DNA of 64,000 nucleotides from positions 372,001 through 436,000 of the forward strand of contig NZ_BRZA01000002.1 of NCBI RefSeq assembly GCF_026012395.1, read 5' to 3'. Every line of letters starts with the position of its first letter. Within the stretch, counting starts at the first letter, position 1. The translations under genes were made by a program, and so were the position numbers. This DNA is from Lysinibacillus piscis (GTDB lineage: Bacteria > Bacillota > Bacilli > Bacillales_A > Planococcaceae). Below the pieces are notes generated by a model. It had not been told where the DNA came from. It did not search any database and saw only the letters and a list, made by a program, of their open reading frames with translations. Of this stretch, positions 18,244 through 25,775 are shown piece after piece.

Positions 18244-20640
18244 ATGACAGAACATCCAAATTTATTTGAGCTTAACCCATATTTCATACTCGGTCGCCCT
18301 ATTGTCTCTATTTTTCATAATGCACAAAATATGTACTCGATTGTTCGTGTAAAAATTCAAGAAACCAATATCGACTATTCCGATAAAGAAATTATTGTTG
18401 TAGGCTATTTTCCACCATTACAAATGGATGAAACCTATCGCTTTACAGGTATAGTAAAGCAGCATCCGAAATATGGTGTACAGTTTCAAATAGAGACATT
18501 TGAAAAGGAAGTGCCTGCTACAGAGCAAGGCATTGTTCACTATTTATCAAGTGATTTATTTGTTGGGATTGGTAAAAAAACAGCAGAAACAATTGTCGAG
18601 AAACTTGGAGCTAATACGATACGTCTAATTTTAGAAGACCCACAAGCATTGGATGTTGTCCCACGTCTATCCGCTGAAAAAAAAGAAGTTATTCGTCGAA
18701 CAATTGAACAAAATTTAGGGTTAGAGCGTGTCATGATTCAATTGAATGAATGGGGATTTGGTCCACAGCTTGGAATGAAAATTTATCAAACATATCGGAC
18801 GGAAGCAATCGAATTATTAAGGGAGAATCCCTATCGTCTTATTGAAGATGTGGAAGGTGTTGGATTCTTTCGGGCAGATGAGCTAGGGGCTAAATTAGGT
18901 ATTACCGGCAACCATCCAGACCGTATTAAGGCCGCTATTTTACATATTCTAAATACAGCTGCTTTATCAGATGGGCATGTGTATTTAGATGCAGAGCATG
19001 TGTTACCAGCTGTGAAAGACATGCTTGAGCAAAGTCAGCGTGAGGAAATCCCATATGAAGTTATCTCCAAAGCGTGTATTGAAATGCGTGAGGACAGTAA
19101 AATTTGTGGTGAGGAAACAAGACTTTATCTACCATCCTTGTATTTTTCTGAAATTGGTATTGCTTCAAAAATCATTGGCTTAATTGCACGCAACCAGCAA
19201 GCATCCCACTTTAGTAAGGATGAAATTCGTAAAGCAATAGGTGAGACGGAGGAATTCCTACATGTTACCTATGCAGAAACACAAGCGAATGCTATTGAGC
19301 AAGCATTGAATTCAGCTGTGATGATTTTAACAGGTGGTCCAGGTACAGGGAAAACAACGGTCGTACGTGGCATAGTAGAAGTATATGCAAAATTACATGG
19401 CTTATCATTAAACCCAAAAGAATATGCACAAAAAGAGGAGCCATTCCCTATTATTTTATGTGCACCAACAGGGCGTGCTGCTAAACGTTTGGCAGAATCC
19501 ACTGAACTGCCAGCTATGACGATTCACCGTTTACTCGGCTTTACAGGGCAGGAGAAAGAGGAGGAAACTGAACGAGAAGTAACAGGGAAGCTCATTATTG
19601 TGGATGAAATGTCCATGGTGGATACTTGGCTTGCCCATCAATTATTAAAATCATTGCATGAGGATGTGCAAGTAGTTTTTGTAGGGGATCAGGACCAATT
19701 ACCACCAGTAGGCCCAGGACAAGTATTAAAGGATCTACTCGCTTCCAAGCAAATTCCGACAGTTGAATTAATCGATGTGTATCGACAAGCAGAAGGATCT
19801 ACCATTATTGAACTAGCCCATCAAATTAAACGAGGGACGATTCCACAAGATGTCACAGTGAAAACATCTGACCGTTCCTTTATTAAGGCTGCCTCAGATC
19901 AGGTTGCCAGTGTTGTGACGCAAGTTGTGAAAAGTGCTGTGGCAAAAGGGCAGGAAATACGCAATATTCAAGTATTAGCGCCAATGTATAAAGGGCCTGC
20001 TGGAATTGATAATCTCAACAAAATGATTCAAGAACTCGTCAATCCAAATGATACAGGAACACGTAAGGAGCTTGTTTTCGGTGATGTAACCTATCGCATA
20101 AAGGATAAAGTGCTACAGCTTGTGAACCAGCCAGAGAGCAATGTGTTCAATGGTGATATGGGTGAGGTTATTAGCATTATTAAAGCGAAGGAAACGATTG
20201 AGAAACAAGATTTGCTCGTTGTGTCATTTGATGGGATTGAAGTGACCTATCAGCGTAGCGATCTCAATCAGCTAACATTAGCGTATTGCTGTTCCATTCA
20301 TAAATCGCAAGGCTCAGAATTTCAAACAGTCATTATGCCTGTTGTGCGTGGTTATTCCAAAATGCTACGTCGGAATTTATTATATACGGGCATTACGAGG
20401 GCGAAAAACTTCTTAATTTTATGTGGAGAATCCGATGTACTGGTGGATGGTTTACAGCGTACAGATGATTTACAACGTTTTACTTCTCTGTGTGCAAGGT
20501 TAAACCCAATGGATATACAGGAGGATGTGGAATTAGTGGTGCAAGATAGTCCTGTCCTTGCCCTCAAATTAACAGTAGAAACAGCACCACATATTCATCC
20601 GATGATCGGCATGGAGAATATTTCACCCTATGATTTTTAA
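18244..20640 (+). CDS. recD2: RecD2-type 5'-3' DNA helicase (YrrC)
   Basis: A 798-residue superfamily 1B helicase. The N-terminal region is the RecD2-specific extension with helix-hairpin-helix repeats (LFVGIGKKTAETIVEKLG, IEDVEGVGFFRADEL). The motor shows Walker A GGPGTGKTT near residue 362, motif II DEMSMVD, motif III VGDQDQLPPVGPGQVL, motif V SIHKSQGSEFQ and motif VI YTGITRAKN. It functions in DNA repair and fork processing without RecB/C. It follows tcdA-mnmA-yrrB in the B. subtilis order. ATG 18244 has a weak ribosome site (GAGGTG). Confidence 0.95.
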   Translation: MTEHPNLFELNPYFILGRPIVSIFHNAQNMYSIVRVKIQETNIDYSDKEIIVVGYFPPLQMDETYRFTGIVKQHPKYGVQFQIETFEKEVPATEQGIVHYLSSDLFVGIGKKTAETIVEKLGANTIRLILEDPQALDVVPRLSAEKKEVIRRTIEQNLGLERVMIQLNEWGFGPQLGMKIYQTYRTEAIELLRENPYRLIEDVEGVGFFRADELGAKLGITGNHPDRIKAAILHILNTAALSDGHVYLDAEHVLPAVKDMLEQSQREEIPYEVISKACIEMREDSKICGEETRLYLPSLYFSEIGIASKIIGLIARNQQASHFSKDEIRKAIGETEEFLHVTYAETQANAIEQALNSAVMILTGGPGTGKTTVVRGIVEVYAKLHGLSLNPKEYAQKEEPFPIILCAPTGRAAKRLAESTELPAMTIHRLLGFTGQEKEEETEREVTGKLIIVDEMSMVDTWLAHQLLKSLHEDVQVVFVGDQDQLPPVGPGQVLKDLLASKQIPTVELIDVYRQAEGSTIIELAHQIKRGTIPQDVTVKTSDRSFIKAASDQVASVVTQVVKSAVAKGQEIRNIQVLAPMYKGPAGIDNLNKMIQELVNPNDTGTRKELVFGDVTYRIKDKVLQLVNQPESNVFNGDMGEVISIIKAKETIEKQDLLVVSFDGIEVTYQRSDLNQLTLAYCCSIHKSQGSEFQTVIMPVVRGYSKMLRRNLLYTGITRAKNFLILCGESDVLVDGLQRTDDLQRFTSLCARLNPMDIQEDVELVVQDSPVLALKLTVETAPHIHPMIGMENISPYDF

Positions 20641-20711
20641 TCTTAAGAAACCTTTACCATTAACTTCCTCAAAAGAGTGAGCTTGAAAAATATACTAGGA
20701 GATGAGAAAAA

Positions 20712-22397
20712 GTGAAGAAAATCGTAGTATTGCTACTGCTAATGGTGCTACTACCCATTGCAGGAAAAGCATACGCCAACAATACCATTATTGAAATAAA
20801 AGAGGAAGCTGCTGTTTATGATAATCGCTCAGGTGCATTGGTGCAAGTCGGCTCGTTATCAATAGGGCAAACTTTTGAAGTGACAAAGGATTACGGCACG
20901 AACTGGTGGCAAATTCGCTGGGGCGGTCATTATGGCTATGTTGACAAACGTTATACAAAGACCGTATCTCAAAAAACATATAAAAATATGATTCCTACAG
21001 CAGTGAAAATAAAAGATTATATCGTCGCCTCTATCAATGCACCTGTTTATGATAATACAGGGAAGCAACTTGTACAATTTGCCACATTGTCTGAAGGCGT
21101 ACGTTTTCCTATCTACAATAAAATGGGAAGCTGGTATGGAATTGCTGTCAATGGACGTTTAGGTTATGTACATAGTAATGCAGTCGTAGCGGAAGCTGGA
21201 AAAATAACCGTTCCACCTACTACAAATACACCAAAGCCAGCCCCTTTACCACCAAGTAAGCTAGATGGCTATATGGAAGCACTTGAAAATGTGGAGTTAT
21301 ATGATTTCCGCCGTGAATCACCAATGGTTATTGCAACTTTACTAAAAGGGCAGCAATTAGAGGTAGTGGATACAACCGATGACACATTTATACAAGTACG
21401 CTGGGGACAAACATTTGTATATGCAGAAAAATCGAAAGTGCAATTGATTAGTGATCCAATTTACCGTAATAGTGGCAAGGATCAAGCAGTGAAAAATCAA
21501 TATTTCATTCCGACATCTGTCAATAGCGAAGTATATGATCGTACAGCAGGGACGTTACAGCCATTTGCAAAGCTAGATACAAATCGCCGTTATCCGATTT
21601 TAAGAAAAGAAGGCGTTTGGTATGTAACGGTAATTGGGGGACGTGAGGGTTATATCCATAGTTCAAAAGTGGCGATTGACCGTGGTGTTCCTGTATTAAT
21701 GTACCATCATATATTACAGCCACATGAACTTGGACGTTTTAAAAATGCTAGCACGACAGTAACCAATGTTCAATTTGCACAGGAAATGCAATATTTAAAG
21801 AGTAAAAATTATGAAACAGTAAGTACAGATGAGCTGCTTCGTTTTATGCGTAATGAAATTACATTGCCTGCCTATTCGATTGTGTTAACTTTCGATGATG
21901 GTTTATTATCAACACATGAATATGCGTATCCAATTCTCAAAAATAATGGCTTTACAGCAACACAGTTTTTAATTACGTATCGCAATGAACAATCACCAAA
22001 TCTTAGACCATTTGACCCTAATGATTTACAGCCATTGTCTTTATTAGATATCGAGGCAATGCATGATGTTTTTTCTTATGGTTCACACACGTATAATTTG
22101 CACGAATTAGTTGGAAATGTAGGGAAAATGGTGCTTCTTCCATATCGAGAAGTGGTACAGGATTTAAAAAATAGTTTAGGAATTATTCCGGATGCGAAAG
22201 CCTTTGCCTATCCGTTTGGTCAATACAATTCAAATACAATCTATGCGGTCAAAGAGGCTGGTTTTACAATGGCTTTTTCAACGAAACCAGGCTACAACAA
22301 CCCATATGATGACGTGTATCAAATTAAGCGTCTATACAGTGATCAAAAAACATCTTTTGCACAATTCCAAAAGATGGTTGCACCATATGCACAATAA
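20712..22397 (+). CDS. Secreted SH3-domain polysaccharide deacetylase
   Basis: A 561-residue exported protein. Residues 1-23 form a signal peptide (MKKIVVLLLLMVLLPIAGKAYA). Four SH3-like repeats follow (about 27-75, 100-150, 190-240, 265-315), each with a WWQIRWGGHYGYV- or WYGIAVNGRLGYV-type motif; a proline-rich linker lies near residue 175. A NodB deacetylase domain fills residues 320-555, with TFDDG (metal and catalytic Asp), SHTYNLH (metal His pair) and AYPFGQYN. It would bind the cell wall and remove acetyl groups from peptidoglycan or another glycan. GTG 20712 follows AGGAGATG. Confidence 0.88.
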   Translation: MKKIVVLLLLMVLLPIAGKAYANNTIIEIKEEAAVYDNRSGALVQVGSLSIGQTFEVTKDYGTNWWQIRWGGHYGYVDKRYTKTVSQKTYKNMIPTAVKIKDYIVASINAPVYDNTGKQLVQFATLSEGVRFPIYNKMGSWYGIAVNGRLGYVHSNAVVAEAGKITVPPTTNTPKPAPLPPSKLDGYMEALENVELYDFRRESPMVIATLLKGQQLEVVDTTDDTFIQVRWGQTFVYAEKSKVQLISDPIYRNSGKDQAVKNQYFIPTSVNSEVYDRTAGTLQPFAKLDTNRRYPILRKEGVWYVTVIGGREGYIHSSKVAIDRGVPVLMYHHILQPHELGRFKNASTTVTNVQFAQEMQYLKSKNYETVSTDELLRFMRNEITLPAYSIVLTFDDGLLSTHEYAYPILKNNGFTATQFLITYRNEQSPNLRPFDPNDLQPLSLLDIEAMHDVFSYGSHTYNLHELVGNVGKMVLLPYREVVQDLKNSLGIIPDAKAFAYPFGQYNSNTIYAVKEAGFTMAFSTKPGYNNPYDDVYQIKRLYSDQKTSFAQFQKMVAPYAQ

Positions 22398-22403
22398 ATA
22401 AGG

Positions 22404-22450
22404 AAGCACATCCCATCAAATTTTTATTCTTTGAGAGGGATGTGCTTTTT
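22404..22450 (+). terminator. Terminator of the deacetylase gene
   Basis: AAGCACATCCC (22404-22414) pairs perfectly with GGGATGTGCTT (22437-22447), followed by T-rich sequence. Confidence 0.85.
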
Positions 22451-22565
22451 ATTGTTGATAAGTAAAATTTTGTAAATTTTCAAATAGTATATCCTTTTGT
22501 GGTAAGTGCCATAAACATACATTTGCTCATATACTTTGAATAAAGATGAAATTAGGAGTGAAGGT

Positions 22566-24002
22566 ATGCCGATAAGCACAGGTAAGCAATATCTTGAACG
22601 TATTGATACACTTCAATCATGTATTATGATGGATGGCGTCAGGATTGAAGGGAAAGTGTCAGAGCATCCTGTATTTCAAGGCGTCATGCGTAGTCAGGCA
22701 AAGCTTTTTGATCAGCAGCATAAAGAAAATTTTATCGATATACTGACATATGTTTCACCGACAAGTCAGGAGCGTGTGGGCATGTCTTTTCGCCAAGTAC
22801 TGACAGTTGAGGACCTTGTAAAAAGAAGACAGGCGGCAAGGGAATGGGCATTATGCACACATGGCTTTATGGGAAGAAGCCCTGATTATATGAATACAAC
22901 ATTGATGGCACTTGCTTCAGCGTCATATTATTTGAAGGGAAAGCCGAATTGTTTTCCAGAGCATTTACAACGGTTTTATGAATGGGCACGTGAACAAGAT
23001 TTGACCATGACCCATACGTTTATTGAGCCACAAGTGAATCGCAAGCAGTTTTATGCAGAGGATGATGAGGTAACGATTGCAGCGAAAATTGTAGGGAAAA
23101 CCAGTCAGGGGCTTGTCATTAAAGGCGCACGTTTATTGGCTACACAAGGTGGTATGACGGATGAGCTGTTAGTGCTATCTACAAACGGCTTTGACCGAGA
23201 AAAAAGCTTTGGGTTCTCTATCCCAAGCAATACAGCAGGCCTAACATTTTATTGTAGAGAGTCTTTTATAGGTGGTGCTTCCACATTCGATTATCCATTG
23301 AGCAGTCGCTTTGAGGAAATGGATGCCATTGTTGTTTTTGATGATGTCATAGTGCCGTGGGAGCGTGTATTTTATTATGAAAATGTAGATGTCGCTAATC
23401 GTTTTATGAATATTAGTGGTTTTCAGGCATATACACTCCATCAAGTGTTGTCTCGTCAAATTGTGAAAACGGAATTTATTTTAGGCGTGGCGCAATCTAT
23501 TGTGGATACTATTCATATTGGCGATTACCAGCATGTCCATCAAAAAATTGCAGATATCATTGTGGCATTGGAAACGATGAAGGCGTTATTGTTAAAATCT
23601 GAGCTAGAGGCGACAAGGGACACATTTGGCTATTTACGACCACATCATCCAACATTACTTGTAGCCATTCAAGTTTTTCCAAAAGTATATCCTCTTTTTA
23701 CAGACATCATTCAGTTGCTTGGTGCGAGTGGGTTAATGTCGATTCCAAGTGAAAAAGCATTTGTTGCAGATAATGGAGATTTGGTACATTATCTACAATC
23801 CTTTCAAGACGAAGGGAAGGAGCGTGTACAAAAATTCCGTTTAGCATGGGATTTAGTAATGAGCAGCTTTGGCACAAGACAAACATTATATGAACGCTTC
23901 TTTTTCGGTGATCCTGTGCGTTTAACGACTAGTTTATACCATAGCTATGAACGAAATGGTTTTGTCCGTCGTGTCGCTGATTTTTTAGCTGAAAAGGATT
24001 AA
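22566..24002 (+). CDS. 4-hydroxyphenylacetate 3-monooxygenase-type oxygenase (HpaB family)
   Basis: A 478-residue flavin-dependent aromatic hydroxylase of the HpaB/HpaH family. Recognisable are MPISTGKQYLERID, CTHGFMGRSPDYMN, the FAD-binding THTFIEPQVNR, and the middle-domain FDDVIVPWERVF. Enzymes of this group hydroxylate phenols using FADH2 from a separate reductase (HpaC), which is not encoded nearby. The in-frame TTG at 22536 precedes the ribosome site TTAGGAGTGA, so ATG 22566 is used. The stop codon abuts the promoter of the M-box leader. Confidence 0.87.
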   Translation: MPISTGKQYLERIDTLQSCIMMDGVRIEGKVSEHPVFQGVMRSQAKLFDQQHKENFIDILTYVSPTSQERVGMSFRQVLTVEDLVKRRQAAREWALCTHGFMGRSPDYMNTTLMALASASYYLKGKPNCFPEHLQRFYEWAREQDLTMTHTFIEPQVNRKQFYAEDDEVTIAAKIVGKTSQGLVIKGARLLATQGGMTDELLVLSTNGFDREKSFGFSIPSNTAGLTFYCRESFIGGASTFDYPLSSRFEEMDAIVVFDDVIVPWERVFYYENVDVANRFMNISGFQAYTLHQVLSRQIVKTEFILGVAQSIVDTIHIGDYQHVHQKIADIIVALETMKALLLKSELEATRDTFGYLRPHHPTLLVAIQVFPKVYPLFTDIIQLLGASGLMSIPSEKAFVADNGDLVHYLQSFQDEGKERVQKFRLAWDLVMSSFGTRQTLYERFFFGDPVRLTTSLYHSYERNGFVRRVADFLAEKD

Positions 24003-24031
24003 TTGACAATTGTTATTTTTTGTATTAAAAT
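24003..24031 (+). promoter_or_regulatory. Sigma-A promoter of the M-box leader
   Basis: TTGACA (24003-24008), 17 bases, then TAAAAT (24026-24031). The -35 box immediately follows the stop codon of the preceding gene. Confidence 0.8.
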
Positions 24032-24051
24032 AGATGAGAATTAAAAATAGC

Positions 24052-24212
24052 CACCCTTCGTTAGGTGAGGCTCCTATGCTGGAGATATGCTACTGCCCAA
24101 AAATGTCGAGAGACGCCAATGGGTCAACAGAAATCATCGAAATAAGGTGTTTTTTAACGTAGCTGGAATGAAAGAATCCTATGCCGCATAGTGCTAAAAC
24201 TCAACGTTTGAA
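24052..24212 (+). promoter_or_regulatory. M-box (ykoK) magnesium riboswitch
   Basis: This stretch contains the conserved M-box blocks in order: CTTCGTTAGGTGAGGCTCCT, GGAGATATGCTACTGCCCAA, AAATGTCGAGAGACGCCAAT, GGGTCAACAGAAATCATCGA, AATAAGGTG, then CCTATGCCGCATAGTGCTAA and CTCAACG. The aptamer binds Mg2+ and at high Mg2+ favours the terminator at 24265. It controls the downstream CorA-type transporter. Confidence 0.95.
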
Positions 24213-24264
24213 GGAAGAGAGCAGAGTCGTTTTTTTACTATGCTGTTTTTTATGTTGTGTTTTC

Positions 24265-24297
24265 AACACGCCTTCATTCGTCGAAGGCGTGTTTTTG
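24265..24297 (+). terminator. M-box expression-platform terminator
   Basis: AACACGCCTTC (24265-24275) pairs with GAAGGCGTGTT (24283-24293), an 11-base-pair stem followed by TTTTT. It lies about 50 bases after the aptamer, the expected place for the Mg2+-dependent switch. Confidence 0.9.
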
Positions 24298-24320
24298 TTA
24301 TGGAAGGAAGGTGATGAGAA

Positions 24321-24425
24321 ATGGATAGTAGCCCTGAATCGAGTAGGTATAGTACAAGTGAAAATCAAATTCGGAAGGAATGCCGATTTCTTATCGCCAA
24401 CATAGCAGGTATAAAAGCGATATAA
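24321..24425 (+). CDS. Candidate 34-residue leader peptide between M-box and corA
   Basis: An ATG 7 bases after AAGGTG (24308-24313) opens a 34-codon frame, MDSSPESSRYSTSENQIRKE and so on, ending in GIKAI at a TAA (24423-24425). It is Ser-rich, then basic, then slightly hydrophobic, and matches nothing I know. The stop lies within the hairpin at 24406-24438, so a translating ribosome would disturb that hairpin. By analogy with Salmonella mgtL and corL it may sense the translation state upstream of a Mg transporter. That role is an inference. Confidence 0.45.
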   Translation: MDSSPESSRYSTSENQIRKECRFLIANIAGIKAI

Positions 24426-24446
24426 TGCGCAATACCTGTTTGTTTT
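24406..24446 (+). terminator. Attenuator-like hairpin just before corA
   Basis: CAGGTAT (24406-24412) pairs with ATACCTG (24432-24438), extended inside by GCG/CGC, and TTTGTTTT follows. It overlaps the end of the small ORF and lies 30 bases before the corA start. Confidence 0.5.
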
Positions 24447-24476
24447 CCTGAAATAATAAAACATGAGGTGAAGACA

Positions 24477-25442
24477 ATGATTAAAATCCATTACTTTGAA
24501 AAAGAAAGCAACACAGTCAAACATGATTTTCCACTGCAAGAATTAACACAACGCCTTCATGCAGAGGATTTATTATGGGTTGATGTATATGCGTATAATT
24601 ATAATGAATTAAATGATATAGCTGATTTATTTAACTTCCATCCATTGGCAGTTGAAGATTGTTTACATGAAGGCTCACGTCCTAAAATGGATCAATATGA
24701 GGGCTATCAATTTTTTGTTTTTCATGCACCTATTTATCATGAAAAAAGTGACAATGAAATTACAACAATAGAACTGAATATTTTTATGGGCGCTAACTAT
24801 ATTGTAACGGTTCATAAACAAAAATTACCGTGGCTTGGCCATATCGAAAATAGCTGCTTGCATAGCACGCACTATTTAGAAAAAGGGGCCGATTTTTTAC
24901 TGCATACGATCATTGATGGAATTACCGATGAGTATTTCCCAGTATTAGAGCGTATTCGCACACGTATTGATGAGCTAGAGGACGAAATATATGATTATGA
25001 ACCAAAAGTGGTGACAGAGGAATTCCTTGCGCTTAAACGTACGATTATTTTTATTCGTCAAGCCATCATGCCACAAAAAAGAATTTTTTCCACAATAAAT
25101 GGACAGTGGAAGTTTGATATTCGAGAAGAAAATATCCCGTTCTATAAGGATTTACAGGATCATTTAGAGCTTATTGTGGAATCGACTGAAACGTATAGAG
25201 ATTTAGTTAATAGTGCACTGGACACGTATTTTTCCATCATCAGTGGCAAATCAATTGAAAAATTGAATTTACTAACAGTGATTTCAACAATTATGCTGCC
25301 ATTATCTGTAATCACAAGCTTTTTTGGAATGAATGTACCGTTACCATATTCAGATTTACCAATGACGACGATTGTTATTACAGTATTTTTAGTCGTATTT
25401 ACTTGGGGTATGTGGGCATATTTCAGAAAAATGCTCGCATAA
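24477..25442 (+). CDS. corA: CorA-family magnesium/divalent cation transporter
   Basis: A 321-residue CorA-type channel. It has a long cytoplasmic funnel domain (MIKIHYFEKESN, then WVDVYAYNYNELNDIADLF), a long coiled stalk helix, and two C-terminal membrane helices (about 264-284, 296-315) with the signature FFGMN between them. It is the only gene under the M-box, which supports Mg2+ import as its role. ATG 24477 is placed after GAGGTG; the in-frame GTG at 24468 is part of that site. Confidence 0.92.
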   Translation: MIKIHYFEKESNTVKHDFPLQELTQRLHAEDLLWVDVYAYNYNELNDIADLFNFHPLAVEDCLHEGSRPKMDQYEGYQFFVFHAPIYHEKSDNEITTIELNIFMGANYIVTVHKQKLPWLGHIENSCLHSTHYLEKGADFLLHTIIDGITDEYFPVLERIRTRIDELEDEIYDYEPKVVTEEFLALKRTIIFIRQAIMPQKRIFSTINGQWKFDIREENIPFYKDLQDHLELIVESTETYRDLVNSALDTYFSIISGKSIEKLNLLTVISTIMLPLSVITSFFGMNVPLPYSDLPMTTIVITVFLVVFTWGMWAYFRKMLA

Positions 25443-25447
25443 GCAAT

Positions 25448-25476
25448 TGACAGCAAAAAAGATTTTTTTTATAATT
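25448..25476 (+). promoter_or_regulatory. Consensus sigma-A promoter of alaS leader
   Basis: TTGACA (25448-25453), 17 bases, TATAAT (25471-25476): a perfect consensus promoter directly before the T-box. Confidence 0.85.
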
Positions 25477-25493
25477 CTCGTAAGAAAAGAGTA

Positions 25494-25727
25494 AAAAACG
25501 ATGATGGAATAAGTACGTGTTTGTATGTGTCGCAGAAAGGGATTTCTTGGCTGAAAAAATCCTCACAACCACAAATGCCGAAAGCTACTCCAGAGTGCAG
25601 CTAATCACTGCCGTTCACTGACGTTACAAGTGCTGAAAGAGGTAAGTAGATTTTTTTGCTTACAACTAGGGTGGTACCGCGAGATAATGGAAGTCCTCGT
25701 CCCTTTATTGGGATGAGGGCTTTTTTG
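25494..25727 (+). promoter_or_regulatory. T-box leader controlling alaS
   Basis: It contains the stem I opening (aaaacgatgatGGAATAAGTAcg), the T-box core AGGGTGGTACCGCG (25668-25681) and a terminator TCCTCGTCCC/GGGATGAGG with six T (25694-25726). A candidate specifier GCU (25584-25586) sits in AAAGCTACTCC. The ACTCC after it can pair with GGAAT at the stem base, leaving AGUA opposite the codon, the normal loop E arrangement. Uncharged tRNA-Ala would favour read-through into alaS. Confidence 0.93.
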
Positions 25728-25775
25728 CGTATTTCAATCGTCTTTTGATTAAACATTTTAGGAGGAATTTTTCAC

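Noticed and set aside
24201-24539. 112-codon reverse frame over the M-box region
   Set aside because: It is antisense to a riboswitch, terminator and the start of corA; no start signals.
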